From the NCBI GenBank assembly GCA_052318935.1, contig JBQRKO010000003.1: a DNA stretch of 64,000 nucleotides; one strand, given 5' to 3'. This document shows positions 25,402-34,665 of the stretch, piece by piece (the stretch's first letter is position 1; each line of letters starts with the position of its first letter). Source of the stretch: Niallia sp052318935 (lineage in GTDB: Bacteria > Bacillota > Bacilli > Bacillales > Cytobacillaceae). The position numbers were made by a program, and so were the translations under genes. The notes below the pieces were generated by a model. It saw nothing but the letters and a program-made list of their open reading frames with translations, was not told the origin of the DNA and made no database searches.

Positions 25402-25699
25402 TCATTTATTTAATCATCTTTTTATTTAAGATTTTTATTCGAACGTACTGGATAGTTCTATAAGAGAGTATAACATTTGGAAAATACAGTATATTCTATT
25501 GAGGACGATAGTTATCTTTTATATAATATCTCTATCATTTTTTACCAAATTTTAATATTTTCAGGGGAGTGACAGCAGCTTTCCCAAAAACAATTTATGT
25601 TAAAGGTCCTAATTTCGTTTAAAAGTCCATCTCATCCTTTTGTCCCAGATCTGTTAATAGTATATTTACAATAGAAAATATTAATGTAATTGATTAAAA

Positions 25700-26398
25700 T
25701 CCAACACCTTCTGCTATTCTATTCCTAATTAAAATAAATAGTAGAGTTGAAACGATAAAAGTTAATTTTAATAACTTTGGAATGTATGCTGTGCAAAGAT
25801 TTTTTATAAAAAGTTAACATATAAACATTGATTAGAAAGAGTAAATATTTTCTTAAAAAAGAAAAAATAGGATTATTTTTTTGCGTCCAGCTTGTTTTAA
25901 TAAAATGGAAAAAACTTATTATTTTCGTCCTGGTAATATTTTATCATATAACGATTGTATGTAGAAGTTTGTTACATTTGGTCGAATTGACTGAACTTTC
26001 TTATCAAAGTAATCTTGTGTTGAAATTAAATCTTGTTATTTTTTTTAGAATATTTTGCCCGACTTCATAGAGGCTAATCATTAATAGTTTCATATTCATA
26101 TTTGTACATTGTGTATTGAATAAGTTATGAAGGTAATCGATTAAATAGCTATATATAAACAAGTTAATATTAGATTTACGTTCCATATCAAAAAAAGGTA
26201 GACAATGTTACGAAGTTACACTGTACATAATTTATTGGTTTGAACGATTGTTTTCAAATCAAAACTATGAATCATATTAATTTAGCATCCAACCTATTCT
26301 AAATAAATAACACAGAGGCAATTTCTTGGTCTAAAAAGCAGGTTAACATCGTTTTCCAACTTTTTAGATACATATATAAAAGAGAGGGAAAAAAAAGC
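25700..26398 (+). promoter_or_regulatory. Long regulatory region and leader of sacB copy 2
   Basis: Homologous to the region before sacB copy 1, including the TTTGTTACATTTGGTCGAAT block and a leader inverted repeat TCTAAAAAG / CTTTTTAGA (26330-26368). The repeat arms are identical in both copies while the loop differs in length and sequence, which suggests a selected structure or protein site. 25402-25700 shows nothing clear. Confidence 0.6.
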
Positions 26399-27850
26399 AT
26401 GAACATCAAAAAGATTGCTAAAAAAGCAACAGCAGTATCCTTTACTACAGCATTACTGTTAGGTGGTGCATCTCTAGCATCTGCAAAAGAAAGCACGAGT
26501 TTCAAAGAAGATTATGGTTTTTCCCACATTACACGTTTTGATGCGTTGAAAATTCCTGCGCAACAAACAAACGAGCAATTTAAAGTGCCTCAATTTGATG
26601 CATCGACTATTAAAAACGTTGAATCAGCAAAAGGCTTCGATGAGTTTGGAAACCTTATTAATTTAGATGTTTGGGATACTTGGCCGCTGCAAAACGCAGA
26701 TGGAACAGTAGCAAACTATAATGGCTACGAAATCACATTTGGTTTAGCAGGAGATCCTAAAAGAGGATGGGACACATTTGTTTACTTGTTCTATAAAAAA
26801 ATAGGCGATAATTCAATTGACGCTTGGAAATCTGCTGGTAGAGTATTTAAAGACAGCGATAAATTTAATACAAATGATCCTATTCTTCATAATCAAGCAG
26901 AAGAATGGTCTGGATCTGCAACTTTTACTTCTGATGGAAAAGTTCGCTTGTTCTATACAAATCGCTCAATCTGGGATGCATCAAAAGGATATTTTGGTAA
27001 ACAAACATTAACAACAGCTCAAATCAACGTATCTCAACCAGACGGCAACACGCTTAAAGTGGATGGCGTGGAAGATTTCAAATCGATTTTTGATGGTGAC
27101 GGCAAAAACTACCAAACTATGAACCAAGCTTTCGGAAATGGCAACTTTGATGACAACCATACATTAAGAGATCCTCATTATGTAGAAGACAACGGTAAAA
27201 AATACCTTGTATTTGAAGCAAACACAGGAACAGAAACTGGCTATCAAGGTGAAGAGCAGTTCAATAATAGAGCATACTATGGCGGCAGCAAAAAGTTCTT
27301 CGAAGCAGAAAGAGCTAAATTGCTTCAAAGCCCAAGCAAATATTACACTTCATTAGCAAATGGTGCACTTGGTATCGTTGAATTAAATGATGATTATTCA
27401 TTGAAAAAAGTAATGAAGCCGCTTATTGCATCTAATATAGTAACAGATGAAATTGAACGTGCTAACATTTTCGAAAAAGATGGAAAATGGTACTTATTCA
27501 CAGATACACGTGGATCTAAAATGTTCGTTGACGGAATTGATAAAGAAGACATCTACATGTTAGGATATGTAGCAGATTCAATCACTGGACCATACAAACC
27601 ATTAAACGGAACTGGACTAGTATTGCATCAAGACTTAAATCCATATGACATCACTTGGACTTATGCTCACTTTGCAATTCCACAAGTTAAAGGTGATAAT
27701 GTAGTAATCACAAGCTACATGACAAACAGAGGCTACTTTGCAGATCATAAAGCTACTTTCGCACCAAGTTTCTTAGTGAAAATCAAAGGTTCAAAAACAT
27801 CTGTTGTAAAAGACAGCATTCTTGAACAAGGCCAATTAACAATTAAATAA
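26399..27850 (+). CDS. sacB: Levansucrase SacB, copy 2
   Basis: A 483-residue secreted GH68 levansucrase, closely similar to copy 1 along its whole length. The signal peptide ends near LASAKE. The same catalytic motifs are present: LDVWDTWPLQ, HTLRDPHYVED and VTDEIERANIF. It keeps the short AYYGGSKKFFEA segment, so it represents the ancestral length. The GAGAGGG ribosome site lies about 12 nt before ATG 26399. It has its own terminator. The two copies probably arose by duplication including the leader. Confidence 0.96.
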   Translation: MNIKKIAKKATAVSFTTALLLGGASLASAKESTSFKEDYGFSHITRFDALKIPAQQTNEQFKVPQFDASTIKNVESAKGFDEFGNLINLDVWDTWPLQNADGTVANYNGYEITFGLAGDPKRGWDTFVYLFYKKIGDNSIDAWKSAGRVFKDSDKFNTNDPILHNQAEEWSGSATFTSDGKVRLFYTNRSIWDASKGYFGKQTLTTAQINVSQPDGNTLKVDGVEDFKSIFDGDGKNYQTMNQAFGNGNFDDNHTLRDPHYVEDNGKKYLVFEANTGTETGYQGEEQFNNRAYYGGSKKFFEAERAKLLQSPSKYYTSLANGALGIVELNDDYSLKKVMKPLIASNIVTDEIERANIFEKDGKWYLFTDTRGSKMFVDGIDKEDIYMLGYVADSITGPYKPLNGTGLVLHQDLNPYDITWTYAHFAIPQVKGDNVVITSYMTNRGYFADHKATFAPSFLVKIKGSKTSVVKDSILEQGQLTIK

Positions 27851-27875
27851 TAAAAAACCTTATAATATTAAGGAA

Positions 27876-27913
27876 AAGAAAATGTCGAAAGCATATCGGC
27901 ATTTTCTTTTTTT
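27876..27913 (+). terminator. Terminator after sacB copy 2
   Basis: AAGAAAATGTCG / CGGCATTTTCTT with a T-run, homologous to the terminator after copy 1. Confidence 0.85.
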
Positions 27914-27917
27914 AATT

Positions 27918-28090
27918 GGCTGTTTTCTCAAAGTTAGTTGTTTTTTACGTAAAAAAATGGGAGAAGAAGTACTCAGCAGACTGAATACACATAGACTCCT
28001 GTAGAAATGCGAGAAAGACGAGACCACACAGGAGCGTATGTCGCTAAACGGACGAAGTGTATTCGGGCTGCCTCTATTTTAAAAGTCCTA
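27918..28090 (+). repeat. MITE-like dispersed repeat, copy R3 (degraded)
   Basis: Starts GGCTGTTTTCTCAAAG like the other copies and keeps the central ACTCCTGT block, but lacks part of the middle and the right terminal repeat. No target duplication can be read. Confidence 0.75.
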
Positions 28091-28103
28091 TTCGTTTAAA
28101 GCA

Positions 28104-28139
28104 AATAGCTCTGCAGAAGCGAACTTCCGCAGAGCTATT
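28104..28139 (-). terminator. Terminator after 3D-domain gene
   Basis: AATAGCTCTGC / GCAGAGCTATT stem directly downstream of the minus-strand gene. Confidence 0.75.
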
Positions 28140-28157
28140 AATCCATATTTTCTTAAT

Positions 28158-29279
28158 TTAATCTAAAATCACTACTTTAACTGTTTGACGCCCCCATGAT
28201 CTTGCTTTGCTGTTGGATGGCATTAGCACATCGATTTTGTGACCATTTATTGCTCCGCCTGTGTCTCCGGCAATGGCTTCTCCATAGCCTTCCACCCATA
28301 CTTTTGTTCCTAATGGAATAACAGAAGGATCAACGGCGATTAATTTCATATTCGGATTCTTTTTAATATTAATCCCTACCGCTGTGAATTCCGAACTTAC
28401 ACTTTCATGACTATAGGCTGTTGCTGTCACATATATTTCTTCTCCGCTTTCATTGTCTTTTTTTGTATTGGAAACAGCTGCTGCTTTTTTTATTGTTTGC
28501 TTTTGCTGTGTAAATGTTTTTTTATTAGTCTTCGCTTCTTGCTGCTCTTTCTTTAAATCATCTTGCTGCTGATTGATTTCCAATTGAATCGCTTCTTTTT
28601 CCTTTTTAGCAAGATTTACCTCATTGGATATTGTTTTATATTTTTTTTGAACAGAAGCAAGCGCTTCTTGTTTTTGTTGCAAATTCTTTTCTAAATTTAC
28701 TTGATTGGCAGCCAATGATTGAAATTGCTTTTGCAGCTCTTTCTCTTCCTCTGCAATTTCTTGCTTTTCTTTTTCCATTTCTTCTAAATCTGTTTTTTGT
28801 TGCTCTAATATCTCTTTATCCATATTATAAATAACTGTAACTGCCGTTGCTCGATCTAAAAAATCGGAAAGGTTCTTCGCATTAACAAGAACTTCAATAA
28901 CTACATTCGTTTGATTATTATGCTGCAGAGAGACAAGGCGATCTTTCATGATTTTTTTTCTTGAAAGTACTTTATCTTCTAATTTCACAATGTCTTTTTT
29001 CTTCTCTTCTATCCTTTTTTGAGAATTTGCAATATCTTGTTTCAACGCAGCTATACTTTTCTTATTTTTTTCCAATTCGTTATTAAAATTTGCTAAATCT
29101 TTATGTACAGCTTCCAGTTCTTTTAATACTTTTTGTTGTTCTGCTACTTTTTCGTCCATTACACGTTGATTTTTCTTCAGTGATTCTTGATTCGTTTCTG
29201 CTTGAGCCATTATTGCTGTTGACAGGAAAAACATACTTGTCAGTGCGATGACCATCATTTTTTTTAAGGAACGCATCAT
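28158..29279 (-). CDS. Secreted coiled-coil protein with C-terminal 3D domain (cell-wall protein)
   Basis: A 373-residue exported protein starting at ATG 29279 after AAAGGGG; a further in-frame ATG follows immediately. The signal peptide ends near AQAE. Residues about 30-260 form a long Lys/Glu/Gln-rich coiled coil like the N-terminal part of CwlO/PcsB-type proteins. The C-terminal 3D domain (YVTATAYSHESVS, LIAVDPSVIPLGTKVWVEGYG, AGDTGGAINGHKIDV) carries three conserved Asp residues and resembles YocH/MltA-like folds. Probably a peptidoglycan-remodelling factor. Confidence 0.88.
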   Translation of the reverse strand: MMRSLKKMMVIALTSMFFLSTAIMAQAETNQESLKKNQRVMDEKVAEQQKVLKELEAVHKDLANFNNELEKNKKSIAALKQDIANSQKRIEEKKKDIVKLEDKVLSRKKIMKDRLVSLQHNNQTNVVIEVLVNAKNLSDFLDRATAVTVIYNMDKEILEQQKTDLEEMEKEKQEIAEEEKELQKQFQSLAANQVNLEKNLQQKQEALASVQKKYKTISNEVNLAKKEKEAIQLEINQQQDDLKKEQQEAKTNKKTFTQQKQTIKKAAAVSNTKKDNESGEEIYVTATAYSHESVSSEFTAVGINIKKNPNMKLIAVDPSVIPLGTKVWVEGYGEAIAGDTGGAINGHKIDVLMPSNSKARSWGRQTVKVVILD

Positions 29280-29531
29280 AAAACCCCTTTCCCTATTGTT
29301 ATACCATAAGAAAGGTGCCAATAAGTTACAATCCAATTAAACTAAAAAGTCATTTCGCTTAAAAATTCTTTACAGATGAGATACATTATCAAAAGAAAGG
29401 AATTCTTTTCTTTTTTCAGATAATTGACAACTTTTCGACAATATGTCATTTACGCTCATTTTCTATTCATTACACTATATAATGGAGACATGTTAACGTT
29501 AACTTCCATTATTATGAAAAGAGTGATGTGA

Positions 29532-29840
29532 ATGAGTCGTTTAAATTTAATAAAAAAACATATTTTGTATTGCGGAAGCCAACATTGTGAATCAGATGCT
29601 GACAGTGTAATGGATGCTTTTAAAGAGCAATTTGTTGAACATGGCATTTATAAAGAGATTAAAATAACGAAAACAGGCTGTTTAGGAATGTGTGGAAATG
29701 GTCCCTTTGTCCTTGTTTATCCTGATGGAGTTTGGTATTACAACGTTACAGAAGATGATGTGGAGAGAATTACAGAAGAACATTTTATTAACGGTGAGCC
29801 GGTTGCGGATTTAGTGATACATACATTGGCTAAGGCTTAA
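29532..29840 (+). CDS. (2Fe-2S) thioredoxin-like ferredoxin domain protein
   Basis: A 102-residue protein with cluster-type cysteines: HILYCGSQHC near the N-terminus and TGCLGMCGNGPFVLVYPDG in the middle. This is the thioredoxin-fold 2Fe-2S pattern seen in NuoE-like and stand-alone ferredoxins. It probably carries electrons in the cytoplasm; the partner is unknown. A GTTAACGTTAAC palindrome lies about 30 bp upstream of the gene and could be an operator. Confidence 0.88.
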   Translation: MSRLNLIKKHILYCGSQHCESDADSVMDAFKEQFVEHGIYKEIKITKTGCLGMCGNGPFVLVYPDGVWYYNVTEDDVERITEEHFINGEPVADLVIHTLAKA

Positions 29841-29850
29841 CCAAAATAAA

Positions 29851-30025
29851 GGCTGTTTTCTCAAAGTTTGTTGTTTTTTACATAATACATTTGGAAAAGT
29901 GTTTCTTAGCAGACTGAATACACGTAGACTCCTGTGGGAATGCGAGAAAGACGAGGACGCTCGCTAAACGGACGAAGTGTATTCAGGCTGCGGGTTTAAA
30001 AGCAACAATCTATACGAAAACAGCC
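29851..30025 (+). repeat. MITE-like dispersed repeat, copy R4
   Basis: Starts GGCTGTTTTCTCAAAG and ends TACGAAAACAGCC, with an internal deletion. It is flanked on both sides by AAAATAAA, an 8-bp target duplication. Inserted between the ferredoxin gene and its terminator. Confidence 0.92.
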
Positions 30026-30030
30026 AAAAT

Positions 30031-30078
30031 AAAAAAGCATCTACGTTAACAGTATAGTTATCGTTAGATGCTTTTTTT
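30031..30078. terminator. Bidirectional terminator
   Basis: AAAAAAGCATCTACG / CGTTAGATGCTTTTTT between the converging ferredoxin and DUF202 genes. Confidence 0.8.
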
Positions 30079-30463
30079 ACTTTCCTAACAAGCCCCAAAC
30101 AAACAAGTAATAGACAGCAAAGACGATAAATATAATGATAATCAATAAAGATAAAACAATAATTAATATCTTGGGAAATAGAAAAGACTGCTGATTAATG
30201 TCTTTCCCTTTATGAAAATAAGAATAAGTGCTCATCAGGATAATAACGATTCCTACCAGAATAGATGATAACCCAACTATTTCAGCTAACAAATTGGCTA
30301 TTTTTATATTTGTTTTATGCGTAGAAAAGTGAAGATTGGTTATTAAAAAACCTACACCAATAATCGTAACACTAGTTCTTATCCACGCAAGGTACGTACG
30401 CTCATTTGCCAAATGCTGCTGAATATATTGTGAATCTTTCGTTTTCTCTAACTCTTGCATCAT
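30077..30463 (-). CDS. DUF202 (YidH-like) membrane protein
   Basis: A 128-residue protein. ATG 30463 follows AGAAAGGA; a second ATG three bases on is equally usable. The family motif LANERTYLAWIRTSVTIIGVGFLI is near the N-terminus, followed by two more hydrophobic spans (IVGLSSILVGIVIILMS; ILIIVLSLLIIIIFIVFAVYYLFV), giving three membrane segments. Function is unknown; some DUF202 proteins are polyphosphate-related or stress proteins. A MITE-like repeat starts 38 bp upstream of the gene. Confidence 0.85.
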   Translation of the reverse strand: MMQELEKTKDSQYIQQHLANERTYLAWIRTSVTIIGVGFLITNLHFSTHKTNIKIANLLAEIVGLSSILVGIVIILMSTYSYFHKGKDINQQSFLFPKILIIVLSLLIIIIFIVFAVYYLFVWGLLGK

Positions 30464-30501
30464 TTGTCCTTTCTCCCTTAAATGAAAACTAGTAAAACAT
30501 A

Positions 30502-30761
30502 GGCTGTTTTCTAAAAGTCTGTAGTTTTTGAATAAATAAAAACATTTTTGACATACAGAGTAGCCTGAATACACGTAGACTCCTGCGTGCGGGAAAAGCG
30601 AGAAAGATGAGACCCCACAGGAGCATAGCGAGGCCACTGAAAAAGTGAATGCAATAAAATATATGTAGTGACAATCCAAGCAACGAAGAGGTTTTCGTTC
30701 GGTTTTCCGAGGCTTACCACACGCTTCGGGTTAAATAACAACAATCTATACGAAAAGAGCC
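30502..30761 (+). repeat. MITE-like dispersed repeat, copy R5 (chimeric middle)
   Basis: Ends are GGCTGTTTTC and CGAAAAGAGCC, flanked on both sides by AAAACATA (8-bp duplication). At about 260 bp it is longer than other copies. The centre contains GCGAGGCCACTGAAAAAGT, which also occurs in the second repeat family at 38.9 kb. Confidence 0.88.
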
Positions 30762-31084
30762 AAAACATAAAAGGGAAAATAGATTGTTAACGAATATCTT
30801 TAGTATACCATTAATTTGACAGATTTTTATTCCTTGTAAATCATTACATCGTATACTATCCCTTCTTTTTTCATTCATTCCAACTGACACTAATTCCACA
30901 CAATTATTCTCCTTTTTTTAAAGCTTTTTTTCCGTTTATCCCTTAAAATAAATAATAAGAACATCTATATTTCCGTTGTCAAACTTCTATGAAAAGGTTT
31001 ACAAACATATAATCATCATTAGCAGTACTTGCTTGCTCCTAATTTGGGAGTTTAAAAGTGCTTTTCACAATATGAGGTGATTCA

Positions 31085-33904
31085 ATGAAAAGAATGGAAC
31101 GTATCTTTCAATTATTAGTTGATAAGTGCGAAAAATTATCAAAAGATGAACTAATAGTAAAAGAAGGTTTTTCTGCAAATGAATTAGTAGAAGACTTAGC
31201 GATGTTAAGAAATAATGTAAGCTTAGAATTAAATAATCTTGTGCGATTAGGGAAGGTTGTAAAAATCAAAAAACGACCTGTACTATATCTCCCACGTGAC
31301 GTTATCAAACATCATTTCGGGAATATTATCGATCGCAGCATCTTAGAAATTCCATCGTTAAAGGAATTATATGAAAAGAAAAAAAAGGGACAACAATCAT
31401 ATGATCAAAATCCATTCCGCCTTTTGATTGGCGTAGAAGGCAGTTTAAAAAAACAAGTGGAACAGGCAAAGGCAGCCATTGTGTATCCTCCTAAGGGGCT
31501 GCATACATTAATACTCGGTCCTACTGGTTCCGGTAAAACATTATTTGCTCATATGATGCATAATTACGCAAAGTTTGCAGAATCGATGGATGAAAAGTCT
31601 GCCTTTGTTGTATTTAATTGTGCCGATTATTATCATAACCCCCAATTGCTTCTTTCTCAATTATTTGGACATATAAAAGGCGCCTTTACTGGTGCCACTT
31701 CCGATAAACAAGGTATGGTAGAAAAAGCAGATGGAGGGATTTTGTTTTTAGACGAAGTACATCGCCTTCCCCCAGAAGGACAAGAAATGATTTTTTATTT
31801 TATGGATAATGGTCTGTTTAATCGATTAGGAGAAACAGAAAGAAACCGGAAAGCAAAAGTATTAATTATCAGCGCTACAACAGAAGATCCTTCTTCTTCT
31901 TTTCTCAACACTTTTTTACGAAGAATACCGATTACCATCACGATGCCATCTTTTCATGAACGGCAAGTAAAAGAAAAAATTGAACTAACAAAGTTTTTGC
32001 TTGGAAAAGAAGCGGTGCGTATTCAGAAAAGTATTCGTGTTCATGAGGATGTAATGCGAGCATTAATCGGAAGTGTAACATTTGGAAATATCGGTCAGCT
32101 TAAATCCAATATTCAACTCGTTTGTGCCCACGGTTTTCTAGAGAGTATTCAAGAGTCTGCCGTTTATTTATATGCTAAAACTCTTCCTCCTGAAATGAAG
32201 GAAAGGCTGAGTCTTCTTCCTCGAAACCGTCAAGAAAATGAAGAAATCGCAAAGTTCGTCGATCCAATCATTAATATTACAGGGGAAGGAAATGAAGATT
32301 TATTAGAGGATGATGTATATGAGCTGCCATTTGACATGTATAAAATTATTGAAGATAAAGCCCGACTCTTAAAAGATGAAGGAATTGATAAAGACGAAAT
32401 CAATAAATTTGTAACAACCGATATTAAAGTTCATATCAAAAGCTTTTATCAGCAAGTGACAAAACAAAACTTTTCAAAACTAGCCAATTTAGTAGATAAA
32501 AAAGTGCTTTTGCTTGCAGAAGAGCTGCGTTCTTTATCACAAAGCATACTGCAGCGACATTTTAATGATAAATTTATTTATTTTATCAGTTTGCATTTGG
32601 AAGGATTATTAAATAGAAAGAACCGGTTAAAAAAAGATAATCCTATGCTTCAAGATATATATGAAACGATGCAGCAGAATCAAAACGAATATAAAGTTGC
32701 CCTTAAAATGAAAGAATTAATTGAAGCTACATTAAATATTGTACTTCCTGAGCTAGAAGTGATGTATTTAGCACTGCTCCTTCTTTCAGCCGATGAATGG
32801 AATAATAAAGGTAAAGTCGGTATTGTTGTTGCAGCACATGGAGTATCTACAGCAAGCTCTATCGTAAACGTTACACAAGAGCTATTAGGGGAGCATAATA
32901 TAAGAGCAGTTGATATGCCTCTTGACGTTAGCTTCCACGATGTTTTTGATACGATTGTGCATGCTGTGAAAGAAACGGACCGAGGCGAAGGCGTATTAAT
33001 GCTTGTAGATATGGGATCTTTATTTTATTTCGAGGAAAAAATAATTGAAAAATCCGGAATAACCGTAAAAACGATTGATATGGTCTCTACTCCACTAGTA
33101 CTCGATGCCGTCAGAAAAGCGAATTTTTTAGAAATGGATTTAAATACCATCTATTCATCGCTTCGATATCATAATGACAGCGAAGTTATTATAGAACCTG
33201 CTCCAAAAAAAACAGTCGAAAAAAAAGCCATTATCACAATATGTTCTACAGGAAAAGGTACTGCTTTGCGCTTAAAAGAAATGGTAAAGTCTTATATTGC
33301 AGAAATCGCAGATGAACCTATCGATGTTATTCCTATTTCAACAGCAGGTTTAAAAGAATCTATCGAAGAAATACAAAAAAAATACAGCATTATCGTTTCC
33401 ATTGGGGTGAAAAATCCACGTATTAATGCTCCTTTTATTTCTTTAGAAGATTTTATTGAAGGAAAAGGGGAACGAATAATCGAACAGGTGATTAATAACC
33501 ATGCTATTACCATAAAAAACAGCCACTCAGATGTTATTCTCCGCAGTTTATGTGAAGATGGCATGAAAAAAACATTAATCTACTTAAATCCATATCGTGC
33601 CACATCCAGCCTATTGTTATTTTGTCAACAATTAGAAAAAGAGTGGGATATGCATTTTAAAAATACGACCGTTATCAAGATTGTCATGCATACTGCCTTT
33701 GCGATGGAAAGAGCCATTATGAAAACCGAATTAGTTTATCATGAAGGAATAACGGAAGAAATAACTAATAGGATGAAAACAATCAAAAGCTGCTTCAGTA
33801 CAATTAATGAACAATTAAATATTATGTTATCAGATGATGAGTTTTATTATATTGTCGAGTTACTTTCTGAAGAAATAAAAGAAAAATGTTTGAGAAAAAG
33901 ATAA
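31085..33904 (+). CDS. levR: LevR-family sigma-54-dependent activator with PTS regulation domains
   Basis: A 939-residue multidomain activator. Order: N-terminal winged helix (1-75), AAA+ domain (about 100-340) with Walker A GPTGSGKT (145-152), sigma-54 contact loop GAFTGA (199-204) and Walker B ILFLDE, first PRD (about 440-545), EIIA-mannose-like domain (about 575-700, AAHG), EIIB-like domain (about 720-800), and second PRD (about 830-935, IVMHTAFAMERAI). Phosphorylation by HPr and the PTS should tune it. It lies just upstream of a mannose-family PTS operon with a sigma-54 promoter, so it activates that operon. Confidence 0.95.
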   Translation: MKRMERIFQLLVDKCEKLSKDELIVKEGFSANELVEDLAMLRNNVSLELNNLVRLGKVVKIKKRPVLYLPRDVIKHHFGNIIDRSILEIPSLKELYEKKKKGQQSYDQNPFRLLIGVEGSLKKQVEQAKAAIVYPPKGLHTLILGPTGSGKTLFAHMMHNYAKFAESMDEKSAFVVFNCADYYHNPQLLLSQLFGHIKGAFTGATSDKQGMVEKADGGILFLDEVHRLPPEGQEMIFYFMDNGLFNRLGETERNRKAKVLIISATTEDPSSSFLNTFLRRIPITITMPSFHERQVKEKIELTKFLLGKEAVRIQKSIRVHEDVMRALIGSVTFGNIGQLKSNIQLVCAHGFLESIQESAVYLYAKTLPPEMKERLSLLPRNRQENEEIAKFVDPIINITGEGNEDLLEDDVYELPFDMYKIIEDKARLLKDEGIDKDEINKFVTTDIKVHIKSFYQQVTKQNFSKLANLVDKKVLLLAEELRSLSQSILQRHFNDKFIYFISLHLEGLLNRKNRLKKDNPMLQDIYETMQQNQNEYKVALKMKELIEATLNIVLPELEVMYLALLLLSADEWNNKGKVGIVVAAHGVSTASSIVNVTQELLGEHNIRAVDMPLDVSFHDVFDTIVHAVKETDRGEGVLMLVDMGSLFYFEEKIIEKSGITVKTIDMVSTPLVLDAVRKANFLEMDLNTIYSSLRYHNDSEVIIEPAPKKTVEKKAIITICSTGKGTALRLKEMVKSYIAEIADEPIDVIPISTAGLKESIEEIQKKYSIIVSIGVKNPRINAPFISLEDFIEGKGERIIEQVINNHAITIKNSHSDVILRSLCEDGMKKTLIYLNPYRATSSLLLFCQQLEKEWDMHFKNTTVIKIVMHTAFAMERAIMKTELVYHEGITEEITNRMKTIKSCFSTINEQLNIMLSDDEFYYIVELLSEEIKEKCLRKR

Positions 33905-33952
33905 TAAAATATTATCGATAAAGTGTTTTATTAACATGCTGCCGCTCCTTTT

Positions 33953-34045
33953 TAGTGTATCAATTCCTCAAAAAAAAAAGAATAGTGTATCAAAATAAGA
34001 AGCATTTGAAGCATTTTTGAGTGCTTCTTATTTTTTAGTGTATTA
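33953..34045. promoter_or_regulatory. Three TAGTGTATYA direct repeats, candidate LevR enhancer (UAS)
   Basis: TAGTGTATCA at 33953-33962 and 33983-33992 and TAGTGTATTA at 34036-34045 are spaced 30 and 53 bp start to start, roughly three and five helical turns. They lie about 130-220 bp upstream of the sigma-54 promoter, where bacterial enhancer-binding proteins act. Confidence 0.5.
33993..34036 (+). terminator. Terminator after levR
   Basis: AAATAAGAAGCA / TGCTTCTTATTTTTT hairpin lying between the second and third UAS-like repeats. Confidence 0.8.
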
Positions 34046-34107
34046 AATACGGAAAAACCACCCCAAAAAACAACGAATTAAAAAAAACATTATTTTTTCA
34101 CAAAGAA

Positions 34108-34121
34108 TGAAAACGCTTTAA
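34108..34121. promoter_or_regulatory. cre-like site (CcpA)
   Basis: TGAAAACGCTTTAA matches the CcpA consensus TGWAANCGNTNWCA at all but the penultimate base. It lies 54 bp before the sigma-54 promoter of the PTS operon, which suggests catabolite repression. Confidence 0.5.
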
Positions 34122-34173
34122 TATCAATATTTTTTTCTATTTTTGCAAAAAACAATCGCTCACTTCCGAAAAG

Positions 34174-34190
34174 TTGGCACGGTTCTTGCT
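34174..34190 (+). promoter_or_regulatory. Sigma-54 (-24/-12) promoter of PTS operon
   Basis: TTGGCACGGTTCTTGCT carries the canonical TGGCAC-N5-TTGC elements with correct spacing, about 45 bp before EIIA. It agrees with the upstream LevR-type activator and the rpoN gene in this window. Confidence 0.9.
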
Positions 34191-34233
34191 TTATATATTA
34201 GTGTAAGGCAAAAAAAATTAGGAGGTGCATCAG

Positions 34234-34665
34234 ATGGTTGCATTTATTATTGCGACTCACGGGGAATTCTCCAGAGAAATCATCAAATCAGCTGAAATGA
34301 TTTTCGGCAAACAAGAAAATATAGCATATGTAACATTTTCTCCAGGAGAAGGACCTGAGGATCTACAAAAAAAGTATCACCAAGCATTACAGGAATTAGA
34401 TAGTAGTAAAGGAACACTATTTATGGTAGACCTCTTTGGAGGAAGCCCATATAATGCTGCAGCATTAATTGCTGCGGATAAGGAAGATATGGATGTAATT
34501 GCTGGAGTTAATTTACCAATGTTAATTGAAGGACTGGATAAGCGGCAAAGAAATAATCTTCATGATCTAATTCAGGCCGTTAGTCAAACAGCAGCAGATG
34601 GCGTTAAGTCTCTAAAACAAAGTTTGGCATACAGTGACGCTAGCGGAGAGGATGATTTATTATGA
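34234..34665 (+). CDS. PTS mannose/fructose-family EIIA component
   Basis: A 143-residue EIIA of the mannose class. ATG 34234 lies 7 nt after GGAGGT. The N-terminal MVAFIIATHGEFSREI contains the phospho-accepting His9, and VDLFGGSPYNAA is conserved. It takes phosphate from HPr and passes it to EIIB, whose gene overlaps by 4 bp. First gene of the sigma-54-dependent operon. Confidence 0.95.
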   Translation: MVAFIIATHGEFSREIIKSAEMIFGKQENIAYVTFSPGEGPEDLQKKYHQALQELDSSKGTLFMVDLFGGSPYNAAALIAADKEDMDVIAGVNLPMLIEGLDKRQRNNLHDLIQAVSQTAADGVKSLKQSLAYSDASGEDDLL

